This document shows positions 26,355-34,872 of a stretch of DNA of 64,000 nt, one piece after another. Source of the stretch: JAUNBN01 sp036645935 (GTDB lineage Bacteria; Bacillota; Clostridia; Oscillospirales; Ruminococcaceae). Below the pieces are notes generated by a model that worked only from the letters and a program-made list of their open reading frames with translations, was not told the origin of the DNA and made no database searches. How positions within the stretch are numbered: position 1 is the stretch's first letter; each line of letters opens with the position of its first letter. A program made the translations under genes and the position numbers. The stretch lies in contig JAVXNE010000002.1 in NCBI GenBank assembly GCA_036645935.1, positions 237,598-301,597 on the forward strand, read 5' to 3'.

Positions 26355-26792
26355 CTATTCTCCTCTCTCGTAGTTGCAGATGCGCTCGACCTTGGGCAGC
26401 GAACGCGATTTGGGATCGAATGAATTCGCGAGATATTCTTTTACGAGGCATTTGCCGAGCTCAATACCCGTAACCTGAGCGCCCAGTGTGATGATGTTGG
26501 CGTTGTTTGACAGCGTCGCGCGCTGCGCCTGATAGACGTTGCTCACCAGCGCCGCATACGCGCCCTTGACCTTGTTCGCGGCAATGCTGACGCCGATTCC
26601 GGTTCCGCACACGAGCACTCCGCGATCGAATTCGCCACGTGCAACAGCTTCTGCAACCTTGATTGCGGTGTTGGCATAAATCGGATCTTCGCTCCCAAAA
26701 TCAAATACCTCGTGTCCGAGAGCCTCGATAACCGGTCTCAGTTCCTTGGCATATTCGGTCGCATTGGGATCATAGCCTATTGCAATTTTCAT
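26355..26792 (-). CDS. RpiB/LacA/LacB family sugar-phosphate isomerase
   Basis: 145 residues from the ATG at 26792, with AGGAGAT 9 bases upstream; the open frame extends further but across the promoter. MKIAIGYDPNATEYAKELRP and the active-site region VLVCGTGIGVSIAANKVKGAYAA (Cys and Gly-rich loop) are the family signatures, with LSNNANIITLGA. These enzymes interconvert aldose and ketose phosphates (ribose/ribulose 5-P, allose/allulose 6-P, galactose/tagatose 6-P). The usual binding His in GYDHAG is replaced (GYDPNA), so the exact substrate is open. First gene of the operon. Confidence 0.88.
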   Translation of the reverse strand: MKIAIGYDPNATEYAKELRPVIEALGHEVFDFGSEDPIYANTAIKVAEAVARGEFDRGVLVCGTGIGVSIAANKVKGAYAALVSNVYQAQRATLSNNANIITLGAQVTGIELGKCLVKEYLANSFDPKSRSLPKVERICNYERGE

Positions 26793-26862
26793 CTGTTGAC
26801 AATCTCCTGTTCCCTCTGTTTGTAGCCCGCACATAATTGCGAGCACTATTGCTGTCTTTATC

Positions 26863-26891
26863 ATGCTATCATCGTTGTATATACGTGTCAA
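26863..26891 (-). promoter_or_regulatory. Promoter of the sugar operon with overlapping inverted repeat
   Basis: On the minus strand TTGACA, 17 bases, TAGCAT. TGTAT (26891-26895) and ATACA (26876-26880) form an inverted repeat over the -35 and spacer, a candidate operator for the GntR regulator (inference). Confidence 0.65.
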
Positions 26892-27037
26892 TACATATGG
26901 TTGACATTCTACCTAATGACTTTTTTGAAGTTGATTTTTTGGTTATTTTGGTCAATGCCAATCACAGAATATTTCAATATTCTTTCCCGTTTTCAGCAAT
27001 TATAATTCTTTGCGGCTCCGCGCCGTTTTGAGGGCTA

Positions 27038-27066
27038 TTGCCTGTACGACACGAAAAATATATAAT
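27038..27066 (+). promoter_or_regulatory. Promoter of fbp
   Basis: TTGCCT, 17 bases, TATAAT. The expected transcript start near 27073 rules out the ATGs at 27038 and 27065 as start codons. Confidence 0.75.
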
Positions 27067-27091
27067 GTATAAAAAGGAGAGGGTGTTTGCG

Positions 27092-29065
27092 ATGTTTGAA
27101 CAAACTCACAGCGTTTCCGATATAAAATATCTCAGGCTGCTTGCGCGGGAATATCCCTCGATTGCCGCAGTTACAACTGAGATAATCAACCTCAAGGCGA
27201 TACTCTGTCTGCCCAAAGGCACCGAGCACTTCATCAGCGATATCCACGGTGAATACGAGGCGTTTCTTCACATGCTGAAAAACGCTTCGGGAGTCGTGCG
27301 CGAAAAAATAGACATCCTCTACTCTGACACTCTTCCGCTCGCAGAGCGAAACACGCTCGCGACGCTCATCTACTATCCGGAGGAAAAGCTCGAGGCACTC
27401 CGCTCAAAACGCAAGCTGAACGACGAGTGGTACATCCTGACACTCGCACGGCTCGTTGAAGTCTGCCGTCTCAGCGCTACCAAATACACACGCTCAAAAG
27501 TGCGTAAAGCGCTCCCTCACGGATTTGAATATATCATCGACGAGCTGCTTCACGCCGCAGACAACGAGAACAAAACACGTTACAATCGGGAAATTCTGCG
27601 AGCCATCATCGAGACGGAGCAGGCGAACGCGTTCATCATCGCAATCTGCAATCTTATTCAGCGGCTCGTCATCGACCATCTGCACATCGTCGGAGATATC
27701 TTCGACAGAGGCCCCGGCGCCCACATAATTCTCGACGCGCTCATGAGCTATCACCACATCGATCTGCAATGGGGCAATCACGACATTCTCTGGATGGGAG
27801 CTGCCGCGGGCAGCGACGCACTCGTCGCAACAACGATAATCAACTCGCTGAAATACGGCAATGTCGATACAATTGAAGACGGCTATGGCATCTCACTCAG
27901 CCCTCTTGTGTCTTTCGCGCTCGAGGTTTATGGTGAAGATCCGTGCACGCGCTTTCTGCCACGTGAACAAAACGCCTCGCTCGACCGCCGGGCTGCCGAG
28001 CTGATAGCAAAGATGCACAAAGCTGTCGCAATAATTCTGTTCAAACTTGAGGGCGACCTCATCGAACGCAACCCGAGCTTCGGCATGGATTCGAGAAGGC
28101 TGCTCGGCAAACTTGACGTTGCCAACAAAACAGTTGCACTGGACAGCGGAGTTTATCCGCTTGCCGACTCCAATTTTCCGACCGTTGATCCCTGTGACCC
28201 CTACCGACTCACCGACGCCGAGCGCGAGCTTATTGACAAGCTGCGCATTGCATTTGAGCACTCACAAAAACTCCAGGAGCACGTGCGTTTTCTCTATGCA
28301 AACGGAGGGATGTATCTCTGCTGTAACGGTGCGCTGCTCTTTCACGGCTGCATTCCCTCAAACGATGACGGCTCGTTCAAGGAAGTCAACCTATTTGGTG
28401 AAAAGCGCTCGGGAAAGGCGTATTTCGATCGCGCCGACGCGCTTGTGAGGCAGGGATATTTTGCGAAATCCGGAAGCGAAGAGAAAGCTCGCGGACTTGA
28501 TTTCATGTGGTATTCATGGTGCGGTCCGGATTCCCCGGTTTTCGGCAAGGATCGCATGACGACATTTGAGCGATACTTCGTGGAAGATAAAAACACCCAC
28601 ACCGAGATAAAAAGTGCGTATTTCACCTGCGCCGAACGCGAGGACTTTGCGATAGCGGCATTGCATGAATTCGGAATCGACTCTCCAGACGGGATCATTA
28701 TCAATGGGCATGTACCGGTTAAAATAAAAAAGGGCGAAAACCCCATCAAGGCAAACGGGCGCATACTTGTAATTGACGGGGGAATGAGCAAACCCTATCA
28801 GCAGCAAACCGGTGCGGCGGGCTACACCCTCATTTCCAGCTCCAACGGTATCATCCTCTCCTGCCATGAGCCGTTTGTCGAACTTGAGGAAGCTATCGAG
28901 AATGAAGCCGATCTACACTCCACACAGCAAACGGTCTTTCGCCCGGCCACGCGCATTCTCGTTTCAGACACAGATGAAGGACACGCACTTGCCGAGCGGG
29001 TAGCAGATCTCACCAGATTGCTCGACGCCTACCGCACAGGCTTGCTCAAAGGCCGTACCATTTGA
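27092..29065 (+). CDS. fbp: Fructose-1,6-bisphosphatase, class III
   Basis: 657 residues from the ATG at 27092, fixed by AGGAGAGGG 8 bases upstream and by the promoter position. The metallophosphoesterase motifs are in order: FISDIHGEYEAF, VGDIFDRGPGA, LQWGNHDILWMGAAAGS, and later INGHVPVKIKKGE and ILVIDGGMSKPYQ. Length matches the Bacillus-type Fbp (about 640-670). It hydrolyses fructose 1,6-bisphosphate in gluconeogenesis. It is divergent from the pentose operon, so both may respond to the same carbon state, though no shared operator is evident. Confidence 0.95.
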   Translation: MFEQTHSVSDIKYLRLLAREYPSIAAVTTEIINLKAILCLPKGTEHFISDIHGEYEAFLHMLKNASGVVREKIDILYSDTLPLAERNTLATLIYYPEEKLEALRSKRKLNDEWYILTLARLVEVCRLSATKYTRSKVRKALPHGFEYIIDELLHAADNENKTRYNREILRAIIETEQANAFIIAICNLIQRLVIDHLHIVGDIFDRGPGAHIILDALMSYHHIDLQWGNHDILWMGAAAGSDALVATTIINSLKYGNVDTIEDGYGISLSPLVSFALEVYGEDPCTRFLPREQNASLDRRAAELIAKMHKAVAIILFKLEGDLIERNPSFGMDSRRLLGKLDVANKTVALDSGVYPLADSNFPTVDPCDPYRLTDAERELIDKLRIAFEHSQKLQEHVRFLYANGGMYLCCNGALLFHGCIPSNDDGSFKEVNLFGEKRSGKAYFDRADALVRQGYFAKSGSEEKARGLDFMWYSWCGPDSPVFGKDRMTTFERYFVEDKNTHTEIKSAYFTCAEREDFAIAALHEFGIDSPDGIIINGHVPVKIKKGENPIKANGRILVIDGGMSKPYQQQTGAAGYTLISSSNGIILSCHEPFVELEEAIENEADLHSTQQTVFRPATRILVSDTDEGHALAERVADLTRLLDAYRTGLLKGRTI

Positions 29066-29242
29066 TTGCAAAGGTCATATTTTCAGTTTTTGCGCCGCTG
29101 TGTAAAAACTGTGATCGGAGATATTTTTTGCCCAGCGGCGGCACACCTCCCACATGTCAGGAAACGCACATTCCCACGCATTGCTCGCGTGCAATTTACC
29201 GCCACAAGTGCAGCTGTGCCGGTGTTTGCGTTTTCCTGCCAA

Positions 29243-29278
29243 CTTGCTTTTTCCTGCCAACTTGCTTTTTCACACGAA
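29243..29278 (+). repeat. Tandem duplication of about 18 bases in the leader of the GGDEF gene
   Basis: The unit CCTGCCAACTTGCTTTTT occurs twice in a row. It lies in the 267-base gap between fbp and the diguanylate cyclase gene, where no other feature is evident. Confidence 0.7.
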
Positions 29279-29332
29279 GGGGTTCCGCGCTTTTATTTTG
29301 AAAAGGAGTTGAGGAAGATTTTAAGCAGGATA

Positions 29333-30439
29333 ATGTCCGAACTGCGGCAGCTCCTTCACCACAAAGTTCACAAATCTGCCAGCGCGCGAGCTGATATCGT
29401 TTTGCTCAATGTGGCGTTGCTACGCATAGTGAGTTTATATGGCATATTGCTCTGCGGCGCGCTTTTGGCAGCGGCGGTTCTTTTTCTGGACAACTGGAGC
29501 TTTTCCGTGTGGTACCTCACGCCGCTGATTCCGCTTTTTGCAGCGCTGGCATTCTCGTTTTTGTTTAAATCATATAAAATAACAAATTCGGGCGCAGTGA
29601 CTGCCGTTTGCGCGTCCTTGTGCGGACTGCTCCTCGCCTGTGCCGTCATAATAAGCATAATTCCCAGGGCCGACTTTCCCTCGGCGATGTTGCCGCTACT
29701 TATACTCGTAACCCCCTCCCTTTTCATTCTTGAGCCGCTGCTTTCGGGCGCGCTGCTCCTTGTCACGGAAGGCGCTTTCATTGCGCTCGCCCTTGAGTTT
29801 AAATCCCCGGACGTTGTTGGTGGAGAGCTTTTCGCGACCGTCGCCTCGTTGCTGCTCTCGCTCGTCATAATATCGATTTCGGATCGTCTGCGTATGCGCA
29901 ACTATAAAGTGCGCATGAAATTCCGCCGTCTTAGCATGGTGGATGAGTTGACGGGAATCCTAAATAAGGTCGGGTGTGAAAGCCTCTGCCGCGAATACCT
30001 TGCTTCCCGCGAGCCAAACGAGTGCTGTGCGCTTTTCATGCTCGATCTCGACAATTTAAAGCAGATAAATGACACTCTCGGACATCTCCGCGGCGACGAT
30101 TTAATTGAGGTCGCGGGTAATTGCCTTTCCGGATGTTTTCGCGACTCGGATATCATCGGCCGCTTCGGCGGAGACGAATTCTGCGCGCTCATGACGCAAA
30201 TCGGAAACATGGCTGTGATCGCGCGCAAAGCAAATCAAATTCAGCATGCTATCCAAAAAAATTCTCTCGATCGAGTCGGGATGATGGTGAGCTGCAGCAT
30301 TGGCGTCGCAGTGAGCTCGCACAATGGCATTACATACGACAGTCTCTTCAAAGTCGCCGATTCCTCTCTGTATAAAGCAAAGCGTGAGGGCAAACGGAGA
30401 TGTGTTGTCAGCAGCGCAGATACCGCGACTGTTCGGTAG
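29333..30439 (+). CDS. Membrane-anchored diguanylate cyclase (GGDEF)
   Basis: 368 residues from the ATG at 29333 (AGGA close upstream); the open frame extends to 29066 but that part is not protein-like. Six or so membrane helices occupy the first 200 residues (for example IVSLYGILLCGALLAAAVLF). The GGDEF domain follows: VDELTGILNKVGCE, FMLDLDNLKQINDTLGHLRGD, then GRFGGDEFCALM with the intact active site. RDSD lies five residues before GGDEF, the RxxD inhibitory site for product feedback. It should synthesise cyclic di-GMP; no EAL or PilZ gene is in the window. Confidence 0.88.
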   Translation: MSELRQLLHHKVHKSASARADIVLLNVALLRIVSLYGILLCGALLAAAVLFLDNWSFSVWYLTPLIPLFAALAFSFLFKSYKITNSGAVTAVCASLCGLLLACAVIISIIPRADFPSAMLPLLILVTPSLFILEPLLSGALLLVTEGAFIALALEFKSPDVVGGELFATVASLLLSLVIISISDRLRMRNYKVRMKFRRLSMVDELTGILNKVGCESLCREYLASREPNECCALFMLDLDNLKQINDTLGHLRGDDLIEVAGNCLSGCFRDSDIIGRFGGDEFCALMTQIGNMAVIARKANQIQHAIQKNSLDRVGMMVSCSIGVAVSSHNGITYDSLFKVADSSLYKAKREGKRRCVVSSADTATVR

Positions 30440-30461
30440 AATTTTTCGGGGGTGACGATAT

Positions 30462-31319
30462 ATAAACAGGCTGAAAAAATGGTACTTCAAAGCCGAATAT
30501 GTTATAAAACGCATCAGCGAGCGTCTCGAGCGGGATCGCGTTTTTGTCTATGCTGCACAGTCGTCGTTCTTTCTGCTGATTTCATGTATACCTTTTCTCA
30601 TGCTCTTCACAATCATTGCAGGTGCACTGCTGCCGCTGAGTGAGCGTGACATTTCCAATGTTGTCGCGCAATTTCTCCCCTTTGAACTGCGTAATTTCGG
30701 GATGCGGTTTCTCACTGAAATTTTTCGCAAGATAGACATATCGCTCCTGTCTGTGACAACGGTGGCTCTCTTGTGGACGGCCTCGCGCGGGGTGCGCGCC
30801 GTTGGCGATGGCATTCAGAACATCTATGATTCGTCCCGCGAGCGCGGTCACATCTCGCGTTTTGGGCGCTCGCTGATATATACGATAGTTTTCGCCCTCA
30901 CAGTCGTGCTCTCGCTCGCAATTTTGGTTTTCGGAGCGCCGATTGAGTCTGCGCTTGCAGAGCGAGTTTTATTGCCACAGGCACTGCGCGTGATTCTCAA
31001 TCTCAAAAACTTAATCTTCATCGCATCGCTCACATTTTTGTTTATGCTCGCATATCGCGGTCTTGCGCTCTCCGGCATAACATTTCGCGGTCAATTCACA
31101 GGTGCACTCACCGCTTCAATCGGCTGGACGGCTTTTTCTGCGCTCTATTCTGAATACATCGCGCGCTTTTCAAACTATACCTATCTGTACGGTTCGCTCG
31201 CCGCCGTGATGTTCTTTATGCTGTGGCTGTATTTCTGTCTCACAATTTTTCTTCTGGGCGCGGAAATCAACTCTCTGATTTACGCAAAGAAGCGATACTC
31301 CCAATTTCTCGATATCTGA
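30462..31319 (+). CDS. YihY/RBN family inner membrane protein with a non-canonical start
   Basis: 285 residues if read from ATA at 30462. The conserved N-terminus (NRLKKWYFKAEYVIKRISER, then DRVFVYAAQSSFFLLISCIPF) is encoded upstream of the first ATG at 30600, which lies inside the first membrane helix and would give a truncated protein. Between the upstream stop at 30453 and 30600 there is no ATG, GTG or TTG in frame; ATA at 30462 is 6 bases after GGGGGTGA, and CTG at 30471 is the alternative. About six TM helices and WTASRGVRAVGDGIQNIYD are typical of the family, formerly misnamed RNase BN. The function is unknown. Confidence 0.75.
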   Translation: MNRLKKWYFKAEYVIKRISERLERDRVFVYAAQSSFFLLISCIPFLMLFTIIAGALLPLSERDISNVVAQFLPFELRNFGMRFLTEIFRKIDISLLSVTTVALLWTASRGVRAVGDGIQNIYDSSRERGHISRFGRSLIYTIVFALTVVLSLAILVFGAPIESALAERVLLPQALRVILNLKNLIFIASLTFLFMLAYRGLALSGITFRGQFTGALTASIGWTAFSALYSEYIARFSNYTYLYGSLAAVMFFMLWLYFCLTIFLLGAEINSLIYAKKRYSQFLDI

Positions 31320-31620
31320 AAATTCGTTTTCGCCCCGTAACCTTACCGATTAACCCGCAAGTCATGTGCCGAAATATCTCTTAAAGCATCGCACACTGCG
31401 CTTGTTCTGCCTTATGCATGAAAGTTTCCGAACAGGGGCAGATAGATTCACGCATTTCCCGCGCAAAACAATCCGCGGTCCATTCTCTTTGCACCCCGTC
31501 GGATTTTCGCAAAAAAGCGATTTTCCCCGAGAAAATCCCGTTTTGGATGAAAGGGCTCAGACACTCGATGATTCCTTTAAATCGGACCACGGCGTCAAAG
31601 TTTCAGCATATATGCAAACA
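31320..31620. other. Intergenic region between the YihY and TetR genes
   Basis: About 300 bases before the convergent terminator. Open frames on both strands lack ribosome binding sites; no gene is supported. Confidence 0.45.
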
Positions 31621-31649
31621 AAAAAGGGAGGCACTATGCCTCCCTTTTT
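31621..31649. terminator. Bidirectional terminator between convergent genes
   Basis: AAAAAGGGAGGC, loop ACTAT, GCCTCCCTTTTT. It sits directly after the TetR stop (minus) and downstream of the YihY gene (plus). Confidence 0.85.
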
Positions 31650-31650
31650 G

Positions 31651-32226
31651 TCATTGTTTTTCTTGTGTGAGGATACTCTCGAATATAAGCCTAAATACTA
31701 ATTTTCTGTTTTCATCGGTATCTTCAATTTTGCCGTCGATCACATTGCCGATATAATTGAGCGACGCCTCAAGCACGAACGACCAGACCACTTGTATCAT
31801 GGTCGGCGTGTAACCCTTAAGCACTTCCGAGTTTTCAAGATACTCGCGAAGCGCAGGGTACCGACCAACCAGCTCCGGCTGTTTTTCCACATCGAAAAGC
31901 GGGCTGTGACGGAATCCGTCATAATAGCGCGCCTCGTTGGGATTTGCAAGAAAATAGTCGACCCCGAGCGCCCACATGCGTTCAACGCTGCTCGGGAGAT
32001 CGCTCTCATCGAAATCAAGCCCTGAAAACACGTCTCCCAGCTTGTTGTCTACTGCGATATAGGCCTTTGCCAGCAGATTTTTCTTTGTTTTGTAGTGGAC
32101 AAAGACACTCGCCTCGGATATTTTGCACAGCTTTGCAAGTTTGACGGTTGAAACGTTTTCCACACCGCTTTTTGCCCCTATTCTTATTGCCGCGCCGAGC
32201 ACTTTTTTGTCGAAGTTCTTTATCAT
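31651..32226 (-). CDS. TetR/AcrR family transcriptional regulator
   Basis: 191 residues; GGGAGA precedes the ATG. The N-terminal HTH is VLGAAIRIGAKSGVENVSTVKLAKLCKISEASVFVHYKTK in family position, with the FxHYxxK pattern ending the recognition helix. The remaining 140 residues are a helical ligand-binding domain without a recognisable subclass. It has no adjacent transporter on the same strand; its target is unknown. An imperfect palindrome TTAACACTTGTTAA upstream (32294-32307) could be an autoregulatory site. Confidence 0.85.
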   Translation of the reverse strand: MIKNFDKKVLGAAIRIGAKSGVENVSTVKLAKLCKISEASVFVHYKTKKNLLAKAYIAVDNKLGDVFSGLDFDESDLPSSVERMWALGVDYFLANPNEARYYDGFRHSPLFDVEKQPELVGRYPALREYLENSEVLKGYTPTMIQVVWSFVLEASLNYIGNVIDGKIEDTDENRKLVFRLIFESILTQEKQ

Positions 32227-32556
32227 TTTAATCTCTCCCGATATGTAGATATGATAATGGCTTCTGGGTTAATGATAGCGTATTTGTCTCGCGTTAACAA
32301 GTGTTAATGAAAATTTTGCGGCTCCACACGCGCATCTTCAGCATAAAAGAGCAACCACCGGCAAACAGCGCAATCTATTTGCGCGCGCACAGCTTGAACA
32401 TCAATTTTTCCGACACCTGACACATATGATTATCACTCTGTGGGAACGCAAAATGTGTCGAAATATTTGTGCTGTGTGCCATGCGCTTTTGAGTGATCCT
32501 CTCTTTGAAATTTCAATTTGTTTGTTTTGCAAACTGTTTTGGTATATGCAAATAAC
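32227..32556. other. Intergenic region upstream of the TetR gene
   Basis: Part of a 494-base gap. It contains the palindrome TTAACAAGTGTTAA at 32294-32307 (possible TetR operator) and no convincing gene. Confidence 0.4.
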
Positions 32557-32609
32557 GCAGGGGCCGTTCGGATATCCCCTGCGACTTTCAAAAAACACCG
32601 AACGGCCCC
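32557..32609. repeat. Two mutually exclusive inverted repeats
   Basis: GCAGGGG (32557-32563) can pair with CCCCTGC (32576-32582). Overlapping it, GGGGCCGTTCGG (32560-32571) can pair with CCGAACGGCCCC (32598-32609). The two pairings share bases, so only one can form. It is downstream of rubrerythrin on the minus strand; there is no long T run after either hairpin. The role is unknown. Confidence 0.55.
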
Positions 32610-32720
32610 CGCACGGATACCGAATTCGACTCCTACGTTTTTCTGTTATTTTTGCGCTTCTCGCCTTGTCCAACACGCGCTGCAAGACAGCTTTGCACTC
32701 ATAGATTTCGGAGAAATATA

Positions 32721-33257
32721 TTAATAGTTCTTCGCAAGCAACTCAAAATAGGCTTGCGGGTGTGCACAGACAGGGCACTTGTCCGGAGCTGTCGCCGAAA
32801 TGTGAATGTGCCCGCAGTTGATGCACTTCCACGCGACAACACCCTCTTTTTTGAAGACAGTGCCATCCTCAACAGTCTTGAGAAGTGTGCGATAGCGCTC
32901 TTCATGCTCCTTTTCAACATTGGCAACAACGGTGAACATCGCGGCTATTTTGCTGAAGCCCTCTTCCTTTGCGGTTTTGGCGAAAGAGGCGTACATTTCA
33001 GTCCACTCGTAATTTTCACCGTCCGCGGCAAGACGAAGATTTTCGGCAGTCGTGCCGACACCATTGTGCAGTTCCTTATACCAGAGCTTTGCGTGCTCTT
33101 TCTCATTGCCGGACGTCTCGGTGAAGATATTCATTATTTGAATATATCCGTCTTTTTTGGCCTGGCTTGCATAATACTGATACTTAGTGTGTGCCATCGA
33201 CTCGCCTGCAAAAGCGGTCTCCAGATTTTTAAACGTTTTTGAATCCTTGAGTTCCAT
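32721..33257 (-). CDS. rbr: Rubrerythrin
   Basis: 178 residues; AGGAG lies before the ATG. It is a peroxide reductase of anaerobes. The ferritin-like di-iron domain holds ETAFAGESMAHTKY and the E-x2-H pairs in GNEKEHAKLW and NVEKEHEERY. The C-terminal rubredoxin domain has CINCGHIHISATAPDKCPVCAHPQAYF with four Cys in two C-x2-C pairs. It is monocistronic with a strong promoter and protects against H2O2. Confidence 0.95.
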   Translation of the reverse strand: MELKDSKTFKNLETAFAGESMAHTKYQYYASQAKKDGYIQIMNIFTETSGNEKEHAKLWYKELHNGVGTTAENLRLAADGENYEWTEMYASFAKTAKEEGFSKIAAMFTVVANVEKEHEERYRTLLKTVEDGTVFKKEGVVAWKCINCGHIHISATAPDKCPVCAHPQAYFELLAKNY

Positions 33258-33302
33258 TGGTCAAATCTCCTTTTTGGTTGTCACATATGCAATCTCGGTG
33301 AC

Positions 33303-33332
33303 ATTATATCTCCGAGCTTGCGCAAAAGTCAA
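33303..33332 (-). promoter_or_regulatory. Promoter of rubrerythrin
   Basis: On the minus strand TTGACT, 18 bases, TATAAT, overlapping nothing but the 3' flank of the EamA gene. Confidence 0.75.
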
Positions 33333-33336
33333 CGAA

Positions 33337-34242
33337 TTATTCAGTGGTTCTGGGTTTCACTCGCCTTCGCGGCGGAAGCTGTGTCAAGATAACGGCGAAA
33401 AACACAAGCACCCCTCCAAAAAGCTGCCTTGCGGACAGGTGCTCTCCGAGCACGAGCCAACCGAGCATCGCGGCAAACACCGATTCTGTGCTCATTATAA
33501 GCGAGGCAACAACGGGGTCTGTGTATTTCACACAGATTATCTGAGCCGTGAATCCGACTCCAACCGACAGCAGTCCGCAGTAGAGCAGCGGCAGTGCAGC
33601 AGCATAAATCGACTGCCAAGACGGGCGCTCCACGATAAACATCATGATGCCGCTGAGCGCTGAACAAGTCAGAAATTCAAAGAGCGCAAATTTTATTCCG
33701 TCGAGCTTTTGGGAGAAGCGCTCAAGGCAGAGAATCTGAACCGCCCAGCACACCGAGCCCATCATCGTCAGGGCGTCTCCCTTGTTAACACTAAACTGAG
33801 AGTTGATACAAAGAAAATACACTCCGACAGTCGCAACTGCAATGGCAGCGATAACTTTGCGCTCGAGTTTTCTGCGCAAAAATATAAAGCCAAATATCGG
33901 AACGAGCACTATATAGAGCGCTGTGACGAATCCCGCGTTGCTCGCAGTCGAATACATCAAACCATACTGCTGAAGCGTTGCGCCGGCGAAGAGAGCCACA
34001 CCGCATATTCCACCCGCTTTGATGTATTCTGAAAGCGGAGCGTCGGCCTCCTTCTGCTCGGGGGCACGTCGTTTGAGAAAATACATTACGGGCAATAGAA
34101 CGAGCGAACCTAGCAAAAAACGAATAGCGCCAAACGCAAAGGGTCCGAGGTAGCGCGCACCAATGCTCTGAGCCACGAATGCAGCGCCCCATATTATTGA
34201 GCCTAGCAACATGAAGAGATTCGCGGCAGTCTTTTTTTTCAT
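33337..34242 (-). CDS. EamA/DMT family transporter
   Basis: 301 residues with ten predicted membrane helices in two EamA repeats: GSIIWGAAFVAQSIGARYLGPFAFGAIRFLLGS opens the first and FALFEFLTCSALSGIMMF the second, with SVGVGFTAQIICVKYTDPVVASLIMSTESVFAAMLGWLVLGE the typical end. It is a drug/metabolite or amino acid exporter of unknown substrate. It starts 15 bases after the RnfA-like gene and belongs to the same operon. Confidence 0.87.
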   Translation of the reverse strand: MKKKTAANLFMLLGSIIWGAAFVAQSIGARYLGPFAFGAIRFLLGSLVLLPVMYFLKRRAPEQKEADAPLSEYIKAGGICGVALFAGATLQQYGLMYSTASNAGFVTALYIVLVPIFGFIFLRRKLERKVIAAIAVATVGVYFLCINSQFSVNKGDALTMMGSVCWAVQILCLERFSQKLDGIKFALFEFLTCSALSGIMMFIVERPSWQSIYAAALPLLYCGLLSVGVGFTAQIICVKYTDPVVASLIMSTESVFAAMLGWLVLGEHLSARQLFGGVLVFFAVILTQLPPRRRVKPRTTE

Positions 34243-34257
34243 AAATGATTTTTTCCT

Positions 34258-34872
34258 TTAATATCCGAAAGTGTAGCCGGTGAGGCCATAGATTGCGAGC
34301 GCGAGACCTGAAAGATAGAGCAGCGTTACCGGCAGACCTTTAAATGCAATTGGTATGTTGGAAAAACGCAACTTGAGTTGACCCTCGGTGACGAGAAGCA
34401 CGGCAAGCAGATAGCCTCCGCTCGTCCCCACGGCATAGATCAACGAGCTCGCAAGGTCGTATCGGCTGGCGCTCGTGAGCAGAATTGTTGCGAAAACTAT
34501 GACGTTAAATGTCGATGCGGGAAGCATATCCACCGCTTTGCCGACGTATTTGTACGGGGTCAATTTAATTGTGAGGAAAAACACGAGCAGAAAGCTCACT
34601 GACATGCAAAGAACTATAGAGAGCGGACGCAGATATTCTCCAAACGGCAACAGCGAGAGTATATAGAGGTTGAGAAAATAATGCCCCAGAGTGCCGAGCA
34701 CTGTGATGACGGTGAGCTGCAATCCGAAAATCGCAGTGCTGGTCGTGTCGTCCACGAGCGAGAGCAGCCTTGAAACTCCCAGTGCCCGGGCGAATACCGC
34801 GTTTTGAACCGTAATCGCGACAACCGCCATGGAAAACACGGCAGCGAAACCCGTTGCCATCAGATTATTCAT
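34258..34872 (-). CDS. RnfA-like membrane protein lacking the iron-sulfur cysteines
   Basis: 204 residues from the ATG at 34872, which overlaps the stop of the RnfE-like gene by 8 bases and has GGGAGG upstream. About six TM helices as in RnfA/NqrE. QNAVFARALGVSRLL aligns with NNFVLxxFLGxCPFL and LPASTFNVIVFA with LPLITTNCAVLG. In canonical RnfA each of these carries one cysteine of the membrane 2Fe-2S cluster; here they are Ser and Val. The protein contains one other Cys (VLCMSV) in a different helix. Family membership is inferred from fold, length and gene order; electron transfer through this subunit is unlikely. Confidence 0.72.
   Translation of the reverse strand: MNNLMATGFAAVFSMAVVAITVQNAVFARALGVSRLLSLVDDTTSTAIFGLQLTVITVLGTLGHYFLNLYILSLLPFGEYLRPLSIVLCMSVSFLLVFFLTIKLTPYKYVGKAVDMLPASTFNVIVFATILLTSASRYDLASSLIYAVGTSGGYLLAVLLVTEGQLKLRFSNIPIAFKGLPVTLLYLSGLALAIYGLTGYTFGY

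Noticed and set aside
30600..31319. YihY gene starting at the ATG at 30600
   Set aside because: This would cut off the conserved N-terminus and start within the first membrane helix, although the frame is open upstream with family-like sequence.
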